Shown: positions 33,051-48,781 of the stretch, one piece after another
Numbering within the stretch: position 1 is the first letter of the stretch
Layout of the letters: each line of letters starts with the position of its first letter
Assembly (NCBI GenBank): GCA_032622095.1
Contig: CP136063.1
Span: forward strand, 61,639,897 to 61,703,896
DNA: 64,000 nucleotides
From: Siphonodentalium dalli
Lineage: Eukaryota; Mollusca; Scaphopoda; Gadilida; Siphonodentaliidae
Reading direction: 5' to 3'
Position numbers and translations under genes: made by a program
Notes under the pieces: model-generated
What the model was told of the DNA's origin: nothing
Database searches by the model: none
The model's input: only the letters and a program-made list of their open reading frames with translations

Positions 33051-33865
33051 TTCTAGGGACATTACCTCCCTCGAGATGTCGCTCGTAAGCTGACTTCCGG
33101 TATTAAAAAAAGGCGTCCCGACCATGGAACCGGAGCGGGGTGTTGCAATCTATGGAATCACATGACACTCGATCTTTATAGATCTTTTTGGATTTCGCGC
33201 TAAAACGAAATCCGAATAAATAAGCTATCATTTAGTGCTCAAATAAAATAACCGGGATCAATTAGAACATGATAAAAGAATTTTTCGAAAATTAGGCGGA
33301 AACAGTAATTGGGGTTAAATGCAGTTCACGTGGATAAAAAGTAATGTTTGAGACAGAAAAAAAAATGATTTACCTGCTGCGCTCTCATCGGCCACGCGCT
33401 AGAATACCTGGTAAAAGTTAATGGCGAACCAAATTTTATAGTAGCTATAAATAGACAAACGGATATGGCAAGGGTTCGTTTCACTGAATAGTTCGAACGG
33501 AACGTACGCTTTTTACGAAGCAAAAGCTACATGTATACTAAGAATATATTTCACTTGTTTATTTTGTGGTAGGTGAAGCTAAACATTGAATACGTATATT
33601 CTGAGTCCCATGGCCTTGTTCCCATTGTCTCCGACACAACTTATCAATTGTTGTGATTACCGTTATATCAGTTTCAGTTTCACACCTAAGTACCTGGTCA
33701 AAACAGCTGGTCGCTACAGGTGTTAGATTATATTTTATTTTGTTAGCAGCAATAAACACGTTGAAAGTGTAATTTTACACAAAATAGTATAACATTATGT
33801 GAATATAAACTGTATGTATAACAGAAGTAAAAGTGGTTTATATATATCATACTGTGTGCATTCAA

Positions 33866-34010
33866 GCCTTGAAATCGTGTGCCTGTCATTTGCAGAATGA
33901 GGTCCCCAGAGGGTGAATTTGGTGCTGCTATAACACGCTATGCTGGTAAGCATCACTAAATTTGCCCTCTGGGGACCTCATTCTGCAAATGACAGACACT
34001 ATTTCAAGGC
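33866..34010. repeat. 145-bp near-perfect hairpin (foldback element)
   Basis: Arms 33866-33920 and 33958-34010 are inverted repeats with few mismatches (TTTGCAGAATGAGGTCCCCA and its complement), loop 37 nt. Either a tiny palindromic MITE or a transcribed hairpin; no flanking duplication was found. Confidence 0.7.
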
Positions 34011-35315
34011 TCGGATGTATAATATATGTAATAATCTCATTGAAAGCTGTGATGTGTAAAGTATTGTAGTGACAGTCACAGGCATTCTACACAGTTGTGG
34101 TAGAGCACAGGGGTGGGTCTTTATTGAACCATCAGTCGCTATAACACAAACATTTATGGGGCTCTGAGTCTTGGTCAGGCAGGGTCTATACAATGTAGTA
34201 AACTGAGCCTACCTTTAAATTAAAAGTCTTCATCGTGCATTTATTTGATACTATACTCATGCTAAACGGAACACATTCCATAATTGAGTGATATCATATT
34301 ATATATTTTTGCAAAAATTGATAACCTCACAATTAGCCAACATAAACACTACCTCAATAAAATTAGGCCGATTTAATCCCTTCTAAATTAATGGGGCCGA
34401 CTTCGCGTAGGGACGTCTTCGTATGGGCCCGATTCCGTGGGGGGGGGGGGCGACTTCTCCAGATACCGCCCACTTACCTTACTATAAATGGACTTCTTGT
34501 ACAAAGTGATGGAGAATAGATGCATTAAATTTATATTTATTAAGATCTCAATCACTGTTTAGAAGGCCTGTGGTGACAGTACATATTATTGAAAATCAGT
34601 TGGTTGCACTCACTGTCCCCATACTGTCATACAGTGTATGACTGAATGCTATCAGGATAACATAATAACAAGCCCAATGCCCATTTATTTCCAATATATG
34701 GTGCTCAAGGGGACACAGTTTTTAGTTACCGTAATTATAAGGGAGAGGCAAGTTATACATTTTGAACTTCACATTCTTGGAGTTCTAAAGAAGTGAAAGG
34801 CAATATTATCAAGATCAAATCAAGGACATTCGATAAAGTGAGCCGGATTGTCATTCACATAACTTAGCTGCAGCATGCTGTGTCATTCTATAGGCTGCTT
34901 TCCAGATATATATACATTTTGGCAAAATGTTGCAATTTTCTTCCTTTTTTCCATGTTGTCCGCCACTTGCCGCTCATGGCACATCCATTGCTGACAATTA
35001 ATTCCATCAATTCCATCATATTTCAACAGAATATAACCTTAAGTAAGACAAGGACACAATATTACCTAATTGAGTGAATCATGGTGTGTTCTATGTCATG
35101 GGTTCGACTTTGGAGCATTTCTCGAAATATGAATTTCTCATGTCTTAAAACTGAAAAATTTTCAAAATCAATTTTTCTAACTTAGACCAATTCTAAGTAA
35201 TGAAACTCAATCAAATGGTTATGTTTATGTTCTTAATTACTACAATACCCAAAATATTTCAACAAAATCTCAAATACAAAAAAGTTTGTTATGTTGCTAC
35301 GTATTCCAAGACTAC

Positions 35316-36818
35316 CCAAAACAAAGAAGTCCCGATATCAAACGCCGATCGTGATATTGGTCATATTGGCTTTACAGTACACGATAAAAAGACACAATAC
35401 TCGTACACAAATTACTAGCAAAACTTTCAGAAGAGATAAATAAAGTAAACCTACACATCGGCGGGATATATATCAAAATTTCTCGGACCAACCGTTTAAT
35501 ATCAAGTCAATAATCTAAAACTAAATAGTTGGTATCATGCATCGTCACCCTTTATTGAACTATTACCACAAATATTAATAGGCAATGAATATTTTTCCAA
35601 ACCATTATTCATGGATTCAGATGCAGTTTCAGAATGGTCGATCTATAAATATCACTGAAGAAACAAATTTTCCTTCCCTACAAGTAGAAAATATAGTATA
35701 TATGTGAATAGTAATAGTCTACTGGCGATGATATGCCAGTATTCGTCAAATGTCTGATTTGTTGAAGTGCTCTTCTGAAGAAAATACATGACTCGCCAAT
35801 AGTTGTGTAACCGCTGGCGATTCCATGAAGTCGGAGTCTAGTGATTGTGGATCTCGAGGGTGGTTGTACCTCCGAGTTATGACAGCCTCTGGTGGTCTAG
35901 GAGGTGTGATTCTCCCGGGTGGCTGTACCTCCGATTTATGGCAGCCTCTGGTGGTCCAGAATTGGCAACACAAGCTGCGATATTACAGTTTATTCACAGA
36001 TGAAATATTCACACATGGAGACGCCTAGGACTAGGCAAAGAATCACCCTTTACAACAAACATGGATATGATAATCTGGTCGTCGAGACTCGATTTTGTGG
36101 TGAACCTAGAACAAATTGGTGACACGGTGCCTTTGTTGTCATTTTGCCGGGCAGAATCTGGGGAACATTATATCCTAAATTCGCTGAAATCCGTTTTGGG
36201 GAAAAAATTGTACTGTTCTTTGAAATAGGGTCATATTTATGACTTTTTGCTGTTCCTTATTAGTCCAGTCAATCAGTTGGACAAAAACCCCCAACTAAAC
36301 AAATTGCTATCCAATGTTGGTTTTTTTTGGTGTGTTTGAATGCGACTCTACCATGTACTAACATAGCCAAAATACCCACGAATCCCAGGGTGGGAAAGTC
36401 AATTAAAAATGGTGAAAATTGTAATTTTGTAGTTGAGACTCGGATTTTAAATGAAGCTATATCAAATCGGTAAAAAGCTGCTTTTTTGTGTTATTTTGTC
36501 GTGGAGAATCTGGGAAACAATATATCCACAAAAAAAACCGCTGTGGGGAACATTTTCTACAGATCTTTGAAATAGGATCCTATTTCTGGCTGTTTTGTGT
36601 CAGTTTTATAGTTCCTTATTAGTCCATTCAAACTGATGGAAAGAAACGCTCAACCGTGAAGAAATTTTCTATGCAAAGACTTTTGGTGTTTTTGAGTGAG
36701 ACTATACTTATATTATACCATATACCAAATTCCCCATGAATTCCAGGATGTTTTGGGTCAAAAGACAGGAATATGTAAAAGGAATGGTGAAAATTTACAA
36801 ACAATATTTAAGTTTAAC
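35316..36818. other. Copy-2 spacer with tandem units
   Basis: Matches 9233-9535 and 10145-11296 of copy 1, including the 60-bp pair (35847-35962) and the 340-bp tandem units (36130-36810). It holds the empty site of the hAT-like element at about 35611. Confidence 0.6.
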
Positions 36819-38133
36819 CACGGGCGTAGCCAGCATTTTTAAAAGGCGGGTTCGAGTATTAGCTTGAGGGGCACAGGATCTGGAGCATATCTGATCATTA
36901 TTTGTATAATATCTGCGCGTTTATCAGAGAGGTAATAAAATTTAACATTTAATTTTACTGTTTTTTTTTAAAAGAACATAATTAAACACACATATTCTAG
37001 ACGTTCTCAAACTATTATGGTGTCTATATCGCCTTTGTCTATAGTAAATGAGAAATAATCTAGTATTGGCCGATCATGCTTTTGTCGACTGCTTTTAAAC
37101 GTGCCCTCGTCGCCTGACTTCCAGGGTTCGACGCAGTCTGAGTAAACTCATACCTAAATATTCATTACAACATTGAATATAAGGTCTGACGGATAACATC
37201 GCTATCTCATTTCCAAGTCCTCGGGATTCCGTAATCTGATTGATTGCGTAAATTATTTTCCGTCCAATGAAACCGTATGGGTTAATAAACAAGTGTTAGT
37301 GGGCGGAGACTCCCATGCATAATGCCACCTCTAAATATAGTAACAGAGCGGAATTTCTCCGATCGAAAGCGATGCTTGCAAATACAACAGACAGAAACAA
37401 TGGCTTCGAAATTATATATTCGGTACGATTCGGATTAATTTGAAGGATGTGCTGGACCTGATAGATAGGCCTGCGCATCGTACCAACTTGGCCTCCCATA
37501 AATATAAATAGAACTCACTCATGTCCGTGTATTTGATATACTTTATTGTACCATGGTTTGCAAATCAAATTATTTGTCGTAAAAAAGTCATCTGAAATTT
37601 AACACCGAGGAAATGACTTAATTTTCTGCTTTTAAATAGTTCTAAAGCATCATTTTTGATTACGACCCTATTTTTTGCTCTCGGATGCAGCTTTCCGGTT
37701 GATGCAGCGAGTTCATCTCCCGAAAAAGAATAGTCGCACACACGACAAATATTATCTGCTGTAAGTTTATGTCGCGACACAGGCCATTGCTATTGCGAAG
37801 CACAACAGATAACACGTGGGGACACCTGTCAATCATCGATGTATTTTTTTAAATCCGTGACGTCATTTTGGGGAAGCTCTTCGCTGAATGGAAATGGTAT
37901 TGGCGACATAAGCTCCAGACTCTATATTTCAAATATAGAGTCGACGTTCACCCAGACTGGGTTCGACGGTTCGTTGGCTCGGGCAACTTCGGGGGTTCAT
38001 ACATTAATTTAACTAACCCAGCTGTTGCCGGAGTCAACGACCTGTAAAACCCTGGAAGTCAGGCGACAAGGGTACTCTGTTTTCAAGGGCGGGTTCGTCC
38101 GAACACACCGAACCCTAGCTGGCTACGCCCATG
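36819..38133. mobile_element. 1315-bp element with CATGGGCGTAGCCAGC inverted ends
   Basis: Left end CACGGGCGTAGCCAGC and right end GCTGGCTACGCCCATG form a 16-bp inverted repeat with one mismatch. Flanks AGTTTAAC (36811-36818) and AGTTCAAC (38134-38141) are an 8-bp target duplication with one later change; the truncated copy-1 relative at 11297 still has AGTTCAAC. An 8-bp duplication would fit hAT among others. No transposase. Confidence 0.75.
37101..38075. mobile_element. Inner inverted-repeat element nested in 36819-38133
   Basis: GTGCCCTCGTCGCCTGACTT, continuing CCAGGGTT, at 37101-37128 is inverted at 38048-38075. Either a second element nested in the first or an inner repeat of it. Flanking duplication not identified. 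Copy 1 lacks it by deletion. Confidence 0.55.
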
Positions 38134-38141
38134 AGTTCAAC

Positions 38142-39170
38142 AGATGGACTGATACTGTTAAGTATCTTTAGCTTTCATCCAGCTTTCATCTGTGAAAACT
38201 GCAAATAGTTGGAGATTAGGTTTGTTCAGACTTCAGTAATTCAATCAAATTCAAGTGGTATTGCACAATACAGTACAGGAACAATGGCAATTTGATAAAA
38301 TCCACCTGGTTATCAGGTGGGATCTCATAAGACCAAATGAATAATTAATATTGTTTCTGCACTATATGATGTATGTGTCTCTCACTTGAATTTTATAAAA
38401 TAGCCCATTATATGTATTACAGTGATAACGGTAAGTCTCATTTCAAGCAGAATAAGCATAATCCATTGAACCAAAAGATATCTGACAATAATGTATAAGC
38501 ATTTCTAGACACATATTCAAAATTTCCAAAGTTACTCTTTATAAACTTGATCAAATTGAACTCTCAGTAAATTTCAAAATACTGACTCCGAGAGCTCTAG
38601 ATTCGCTCTCAATGCATTGGATTTTCAAAATATTTCCGGGGGAGGCACCCCCTCCAGAACCTTCTCCCGGTCAGGCATTTGGCCTTCGGGATATGCCCTC
38701 GGCATACCATTGCGCGAAAAACTGGTTCCCCAGAATCGCTCTAAATGCATTGTATATTCAAAAGATTTCTGGGGGACACACATCCTCACCTTTCCAAAGA
38801 TACCAAATTTGTCCTTAACTTCTCATGACGTTATGGTTACTATATGGGATCTTTATTTTACTGATTGCAGATCAATGCTTTTGACTTAATTTTTATTTTG
38901 TACGATAAGGTCTAAAACAGACCGTGACTAACGGGATAGAAAGCGGACATGATATTGTATATATCTACGGGATGCATACATTTATGTTAACCACTGGAAA
39001 CAAACAACAACTGTTTTGTCTCAAATGATGACAAGTTAAAACCCTCACTCTATGGACTGATACAGATATGGCACCACCTTCTGACTGAAAAATTAAACAA
39101 ACAGTGGCGTGACTAACGGAACATCCAAAATCGTGACTAGCGGGACTAAAAGTTTTCCCACTTTTGTATA
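38142..39170 (+). repeat. Copy-2 counterpart of 11511-11745 and 15688-16440, with motif cluster
   Basis: Joins directly what the LINE separates in copy 1 (junction 38366-38446). Contains the duplicated CGCTCTCAATGCATTG unit and three GTGACTAACGGGAC-type motifs (38923, 39108, 39132). Confidence 0.65.
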
Positions 39171-41332
39171 GGAATTTGGGTTTGCAGCTTGCAAATACTA
39201 GTAGGAAAACAATAATTTCGACTAAAACATTTTATAACATAAACTTTTAAAATCAAACAATCTTGAATCTACTGTTGATAACTAAAACATGAGATTTAAA
39301 GGGGCTGTCAGTAGACTCAGTACACATACATACACTTAATTATAAAGCAATTTTTGTGTGAGGATCACAATCCACAACACTACAGTGTCAGTGTAGCAAT
39401 TATTCGGTCAAGATATACATGTATACATTAATTACTTTGAATCTAAATGTTCGAAACCTTTCATAATTTTTAAAACCCAGTGTGCTACCTACCAGAATAC
39501 AATGTGATCCCGAGATGACCAGTGTGTTGGTTGTCACATGGTTTATATCAGGGGATTACCAAGGACAAACTTCATATGCTCAACCACCATCATCAAGTCC
39601 ATCAAAGGATTAAGGTCTCTGAACAGCGCACATGTACAGCATTGCTACTAATACCAGGTTGTATCTTCCTTGTTAAACCACTCCTAGCCAATCAGAAGAT
39701 TTAGCCGTCCATCACACATTGGGCCAAACCAGACACACTACATTAAGGCCTCAAAATTAGCCATGGTAAAACGCATTGTCATATAAAAAGCTGTAGAAGA
39801 CAATTTAGTAAATCATGCAATTCTTAATAAATGCTGTAGAAGAACAATGGCAATTTCAAGGGCTGCTGCACAATACATGAGTCCTGGTTTGAAAAGTGGA
39901 ATCAGTGTTATGGTAGTGAATGATTTTAAACCCGAACAAATTTAAGAGAGAAAATTCGATTCATATTACCCATAATCGAAGTTGACCAGAATTTTGGACT
40001 GGCATACTAATTTTGGTTCCATTCCGATGACCCAATCTGAAATGACGTTATAATTCAGAAACCTCAAAACGATAAAATTCTAAGTAAAAAGGGCCATAAC
40101 TCTGGTAAAATTCATCGGACGAAGCCCATAATCAAAATTGACCTATCCTTGCACTGGTAAACTCCATACCAAATTTGGTCCCAATCCGATAACCCAAATT
40201 AAAGCTATCATCCAAAAACCATTGTTGGATCAATGCGTGCATACACACAATAAGAGACAATGAGCATTTTACACGTGTAGATGAAATTTTGCTTTTGTAA
40301 TGAAACTAACAGCTATATCGATAGACAATATTACTTTTTAGAAAACAAATTGGTTATGTTTTACGCCATTCAGAATCGTGACTAACGGGACAATTACGGC
40401 GGTGTGACTAACGGAACAAATTTCAGAAGTCACTATTCTCAAATTCTGTTTGCCATAATCCAGTTTCCATTAAAGGCACGTGAGGCCTTAATTGTCGAAA
40501 ATATTCATATTTGTTCCAAACACTGTAAACAGAATTTTTTTAAAACGCATACAGTTTCGTTCATATATACCATGACCATCGCGTAAACAGCATGTTATCG
40601 CAAAGACCTGCTATATTTTACCTAAGCAAGAGCCTGATTGTGTTACAGAAGACCGCACAATGCTACTGGCTAATCACACACAAATGGCATAAACGCTCTT
40701 TATTAGTTCCATATCAGGAATTCACCAACAAAGAACGCTCTTTATGTTTACCATCATAATATAAACAAACGCCAGAAAAGTAACTTTTTATGCGTTTGTT
40801 TACATAACAACGATCAAACATATGACAATAACATACTGTTTATGCGATATTTCTTATTTGTATACGGACAAAGTCTATCTAAATTTTGATGTTCTTTCTG
40901 TTTGTAGCGGTTTTTGACGGGTGAAAATATTTTCACAGGATACCCACCGCCAAGGCCTCCCGTACCTTTAATGTAGTAAATAGACTCCATATAGAGAGAT
41001 AACTTATAGAGACTGAAAATAGATATCTCACTCATATGAAAGTTCTCACCCTTTTGGTGAAAAGAGGGGACAATTTTGTGACTAATGGAACCATCAAAGT
41101 TAACATTTTTTGGTAACATTCAGCATATTATTTGTGAAAACATTAAAGTAACATTACATAGCCACTATTATTATGCAAATATACCAGTATTACACAGAAT
41201 AGAAATATTAACCTGGAAATACTAAATACTGGACGAGGGTTACCCCATATTTAATTTTGGAACAAAAGAATTACCACGAAAACATTTATTGAATTTTTAC
41301 TCTTCAGTAACGAATGCTCTGTATAAATAATT
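39171..41332. other. Copy-2 spacer, non-coding
   Basis: Matches 16440-19080 of copy 1 without the 17470-17985 tandem units. Two motifs at 40377 and 40403. No gene. Confidence 0.55.
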
Positions 41333-42724
41333 GGATTTTTATCTACCATGTCTCTTTTTCGTGGAATTGCTCATTTTATAGTTACCGGGGTATTAAATAT
41401 TAGATCTGAATCGATTAATATTCATTTTATTTCGAATATTGTCTAGTCTAAATAGGTGTTATTGTTTAGCTAACCAACAATAGTGCTTACTGTTAAGGAC
41501 TTTGCTAACCCAATTTTCCCCAAATTGGATGGAGTAAAAATAAAGGTTTATGTTCACTTTTGTTAGCAATCACAATAACCAAACACATGAATGCAACATT
41601 TTAAGAGTATAACTCATGGTGGAATATGTTAAAAATACTAAATGTGAAATGTATAGAGGTTTTTAAAATCTAAAGTCCACATCAAAGAAAAAATATGGCA
41701 ATGTGTATTGACCACTATGAAGAATGATGAACAATAAAATAATATTCATCAAGCATTCTTTGATAAAATTACTAAGAACCAATTGTTTACAAATAATTGA
41801 GTAACTTGTCTGACATCGATTGTAGTGAGGTAGCAGTTAAGTGTTAATATCTGTGGACAGTGGTATGTTGTGGATCTCTTGACAGAAGAACTGTGCAATC
41901 CCCTATCTGGGGTACCCCATAGCCAATAAACTAGGTCACCAATCAGCCTGAATCGGGATATAGTATTCTCATGGTTCAGCACTGGCTGGTCATAGTCCCA
42001 GCAGGCTTGAGTGATCATTATCTTGACCCATGAAATTCAGTTCCCAAATAGCTGTTCTGAGCAATGAAATCTATCATTTGTAAACAACTGTTTCCAAGCC
42101 AAAACTCTTAATAAAACTGAAGAAATTCTTCACAGTATTCAACACACACACCCATATCTGTTTTTTTTAGATAAGACCTTTGTGTTTGTTGAATTTGGTT
42201 CGAAAAAATAGATTTTAAAAACTTCTATAAATTTCACATTTTGAATTTCTAACACAATCTACAATGAATTATAATCTTAAAATGTTGCATCCATGGGTTT
42301 GGTTACTGTGATTAATAATAAAAATGAACATAAACCTTTATGTTGAACTCCATCAAATTTGGGGGAAAATGGGTTAGCAAAGTACTTAACAGAGACCATA
42401 AATTTTATGGTGTAATTGTGTCACAAATAAACATTAATTATACTCATTATCGCTTATAACTATGGAATAAAATAATACAACCAATCAATCTGGGACAGTT
42501 GGCGTTCGGTGCGTAGCCATAGGAACAGCCTAATGCTGTCTATCGCTATATAGTATCACCCGAATGGCCTGTAAACAAATGGACAAATAAACGGGGCCAA
42601 TAAAATATTCAAAATAAAACTAATATTAATTGATAAAAGCCTTCCGGACAGGGGTCTTCAGTTCATATTTATTATTTTACCTGTATACCCACTTAACTAT
42701 TTCAAATTTATTATTTAAAGAGAA
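41333..42724. mobile_element. Long-TIR TTAA-family element, copy 2, with nested insertion
   Basis: Counterpart of 19080-20812. Its left arm has lost the CTCCTGTCCGGAAAATGCTT part. It contains the nested TTAA-flanked element at 41497-42385 (889 bp; TTAA at 41493 and 42386). Confidence 0.6.
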
Positions 42725-42845
42725 CGGAACTATTTCTCTCTATAAGTACAAGCCCCAATCAACCCTGTAACTTGATCCTTTTATTCAGCTATTAAAAGGC
42801 ATGTGTGTTGCAATATGGATAAGAAACAAATATAAAGATATTATA

Positions 42846-42996
42846 CAATGTTGTGTACAGTATGTGTTTTTCTTGTACGAGTCCAGGTTGTGGTGAAAAG
42901 TCTTATTGGCCGAGACACGCCAGTGCCAAGTCCAATACGACTTTTCACCACAACCTGGACGAGTACAACACAAAACTCACACTGTACAAAACATTG
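42846..42996. mobile_element. Palindromic MITE with TA flanks, copy 2
   Basis: Counterpart of 20926-21075, so its insertion predates the duplication. Confidence 0.7.
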
Positions 42997-43487
42997 TATA
43001 ATTACATTTTTATTATCCATCTGTATGTTTATCCAAATTTTGGGAATAAATCTTTTGTGGTTATTTTTGGTATTTGTCGGCACTTAATTTTGATCATCAG
43101 AAAGCATGATTTGCGAAAATAGAAGAAACGCAATGCGGAAGTGAACGTTTGCTAAAATCCATCAGTGTTGCGCGCGCAACACAATTTCACCGATTCCTTT
43201 TGTAAAAGAGTTAATTCGTGACGTCGCGGAGTCCCAATAAAAAAGTGATATTGTACAGTCGGGAGTCCAATATATTACTTTCGGGAGTCCAATATGACTT
43301 TTTCCAGGACTATCACGTGGCGGCTTTTGCCCAATCAGAAATGGTGTTAGTTAAGGGATAGATAATAATACTGCTTATTGATAAACTATGATTTTTAATT
43401 CATTCAAACATCATAAAATCAACTCAAACTGAATATAAGATTCAAGAGTTTTAACACACAAACAAATTGAATGTGTTGAATACTATC

Positions 43488-45374
<1,887 letters not shown>

Positions 45375-45404
<30 letters not shown>

Positions 45405-45850
45405 GGCATTCTGTTATTCTTGTGGGTTTAGTTATTGTTCGTAGAATCATAAATGACTTCAACCCGTTTAAGACATTCTTATGGCATTATCAGTATTTAT
45501 GTTTATGTTGAAATCTCCCACCAGGAAGCATTATTTTTTCTCCTCATGTATTTAGTTAGTTAGTAATGTTTCAAGTTTTTCAGAAAAATATTGACGTCAG
45601 AATGTGGGCATCCAGGTTGATTCTTGTTTATATGATAACGGATTTTCAATAAATAATCTTTCAAAGATGTTCGTGAATATAGATAAGTCTGCTCGAACTT
45701 GTGCTTTAATGTTATTATTAACATAAATTCCAACCCAGCCCCTTCTCTGTCATTCCTATGGTTTTCATATAAACAGTAACTCCCCGTTTTGTCAGTACAT
45801 TGGAGACTCAGCTGTCGGCAAAGTTTCAACAACACCTATTAACGAACCAA
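45375..45850 (-). pseudogene. Fossil LINE endonuclease domain, copy 3
   Basis: Third copy of the 7380-7960 fossil, with LVGDFN and ENHRNDREGAG readable. It abuts array C directly. Confidence 0.7.
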
Positions 45851-45914
45851 AGCCGGACGCTTTGGGTCGTATATAGACTATACATGTATCTAATTTTGTG
45901 ACGTCACCAATTAT

Positions 45915-47210
45915 TATCTAATACGACGCAAACTCCATACAGCGCCCTCTACGCTATCGCTGCGATATAGCACTGCCATAATGACATTAATTGGTAAGGA
46001 ATTCTTACGTGTTTTTAGTTCTTATGTTTTAGGATTAAAAGTGTCTATGTCTGGCTCAGTTCATATTGTCCGTATCAATACCGAAACAATTAACATTATT
46101 GCAAACTGAAAAAAAAATTGGTGGGGAAAACAAGATAATAGGTAACTAAATACAGTTCCGCGACGATATGTAAAAATAGATTTATCGTCTCCAAAGCACC
46201 ATCATTGTGGCAGTGGTATCTCAGCGGATAAAGTGTTGCCTTTTGTCGACACAGCAATTATGATTTTGTGTGAAAACTTACTACGGTGGTCGATGTCAGT
46301 AAATATTCTGCGAATGCATTCATTAACTAACTTATAAAATAAAGTTCAAATTCATTACAAACACTCGTTTTACTTCTTCCCGGTACTAAACCGGTAGGGG
46401 TGTTTGAATGGTGTACCTATAGGCTATATCATGCATTTAGAATTACATACCCCTAGCGGTATGTGAGCGATACTGGTAACTATTCATAACGGTATATACA
46501 TATATTGTGCGGCATATTGCAAATGTATGGCACAACATACTATAGTAGGGACACCTGAAATTAAAATGCGACTTATATAATTTCTGAAGTATTTCAAACA
46601 TGAAGTCCTGTTCGTTAGCGAGTCAGAACTACATGTATTCAATCTGTTTTGGTGGGAAAATATATAATGTGTCAAAACTTACTAAACATAACATTTTTAT
46701 CTGTATTTTATCATGTATGCGTCTCCATATTTTCGGAGAGAGTCAGCTCAAGCAGTGAGTGGAACTCGCTCGGTTAAACTCTGGCTAGAGATGTTCCCCT
46801 TTTTACCTGTTTTAACGCACAAACCAAACTGCGTTTTAGCAGCATCATATTGATACTTCCGGGAATGATTTAAGATGTTCCATCTTCGGTGATAAATATT
46901 GTATTTTTCAAGGTATTCCGCATTGCATAAGAGAGTTATTAAACCGTTATGACCGACATCGACCGCCGTAGTAAGTTTTCACACATAATCGCCGTGCCGA
47001 CAAAAGGCAACACTTTGTCAGAAAACAAGCGACGATTTTTATTTGGTTGAGGGTGACCGGAGAATATGGTAGCCTAATTTCGATGCGCAAATTAGCGCTT
47101 CTAGTTTTATATTATCGAAAACAGCCGATTTGAGAGTATAATATATAGCTGAATACAGCTAGGTTAGCTGAATACAGCTGTATTCTCACATTTGCCAGAC
47201 CTGACAAATA
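45915..47210. other. Copy-3-specific block with an internal inverted repeat
   Basis: 46228-46300 and 46945-47025 are inverted relatives (AAAGTGTTGCCTTTTGTCG..., TGTGTGAAAACTTACTACGG). It may be an old long-TIR element, but outer ends and target duplication are not clear. No gene. Confidence 0.5.
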
Positions 47211-48394
47211 GCCATAATTTATTTATTCATAGCCAATCCCAAAACAAAGAAGTCCTGATCGCAGATTATATTGGCTTTACAGTACACGGTAAAACGACAC
47301 CATACTCATACACAAATTACTAGCACAACTTGCAGAAGAAATAAATAAAGTAAACCTACACATCGGCGGGATATATATCAAAATGTCTCAGACCAACCGT
47401 TTAATATCAAGTCAATAATCTAAAACTAAACAGTTGGTATCCTGCATCGTCACCCTCTATTGAACTATTATCACAGGTATTAATAGGCAATGAATATTTT
47501 TCCAAACCATTATTCGTGGATTCAGATGCTGTTTAAGAATGATCGATCTACAAATATCACTGAAGAAACAGAATTTTCCTTCGCTACAAATAGAAAATAT
47601 AGTATATATGTGAATAGTAATAGTCTACTGGCGACGATGTGCTAGTATTATTCAAATGTCGGATTTATAGAAGTGTTCTTCTGAAGAAAAAAAAATGACT
47701 CGCCAATAGTTGTGTAAGTTATGTAACCGCTGGCGATTCCATGAAGTCGGTGTCTAGTGGGTGTGGATCTCCAGGGTGGTTGTGCCTCCGAGATATGACA
47801 GCCTCTGTTCGTCCATAGTTGACAACACAAGCTGCGATATTACAGTGTATTCACAGATGGAATATTTGTCACACATGGAGATGCCTAGAGGAGAGTCAAA
47901 GAATCACCCCTTTCAACAAACATGGATGATGGATCTGATAGTCTAATCGTCGAGACTCGATTTTGAGGTGAACCTAGAACAAATTGGTGACATGCTGCTT
48001 TTTATGTCATTTTGTCGGACAGAATCTGGGGAACAATATATCCAAAATCCGCAGAAATCAGCTATGGAGAGGGGGATTTTACTGTTCCTTAAATAGGGTC
48101 CTATACATAATTTATGACTTGTTGTGTCAATTTTGCTGTTCCTTATTAGTCCAGTCAATCAGATGGAAAGATACCCCAACGTGAACAAATTGCTATCCAA
48201 TATATTTTGGTGTATTTGAATGCAACTATACCATGTATTAACATGGCCAAAATCCCCACGAACCCATGGTGGAAAAGTCAACAGTTTAGGGTCAAAAGCC
48301 AGGAATATGTAAACAAACAAAAAATGGTGAAAATTGTAATTTTCTAGTTGAGACTCGGATTTTAAAATGAAACTATATCAAATGGATAACAAGC

Positions 48395-48777
48395 CGATTT
48401 TTTGGGACACTTTATTGGTCTATTTTCGAGCAGACCATTCAGGTAATACAATACATCATAGAGAGCATTAGGCTGTTCCTATAGCTACGTACCGACAAAA
48501 ATGTCCCAAATTTATTGATTGTATTGTTTTTGTCCCATAAGCGATAATGAGTCTAATTAACGTTTATTTTTGAGAAAAGTACACAAAAAACTTTCGGGTA
48601 TCTGTTAACAGTAACCACTTTTGTACGTTAGCTAAACAATCACACCTTTTTATACCAGAAAATATTCGAAATAAAATCCATATTAATTGAGAGAAGCATT
48701 TCCGGTCTTCGATTCAAATCTGATAGCTTCTACCCTGGTAACTATATAATACATGTTTACAAAGACATAATCCACCT
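48395..48777. mobile_element. TTAA-family element, left-truncated
   Basis: Right three quarters of the family (GGCTGTTCCTATAGCTACG, TTCGAAATAAAATCC, TCCACCT followed by TTAA at 48778-48781). The left arm was lost at the copy-3 breakpoint. Confidence 0.65.
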
Positions 48778-48781
48778 TTAA

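Larger units (their letters stand above)
29190..35315. mobile_element. 6.1-kb composite insertion specific to copy 2
   Basis: In copy 1 the flanks meet (9225-9235, CCAAAAGTCCCAAAACAAAG). The phrase ACTACCCAAAACA occurs at both 32405 and 35313, suggesting the insertion grew by more than one event. Contents are listed separately; 33051-33865 and 34011-35315 hold nothing recognised. Confidence 0.7.

Noticed and set aside
33899-34000. Possible CRISPR-like spaced repeat
   Set aside because: It is one inverted repeat pair, not direct repeats with spacers, and the genome is eukaryotic.
46205-46260. tRNA gene
   Set aside because: An A-box-like phrase is present, but no B box (GGTTCGANTCC) or cloverleaf follows at the right distance.
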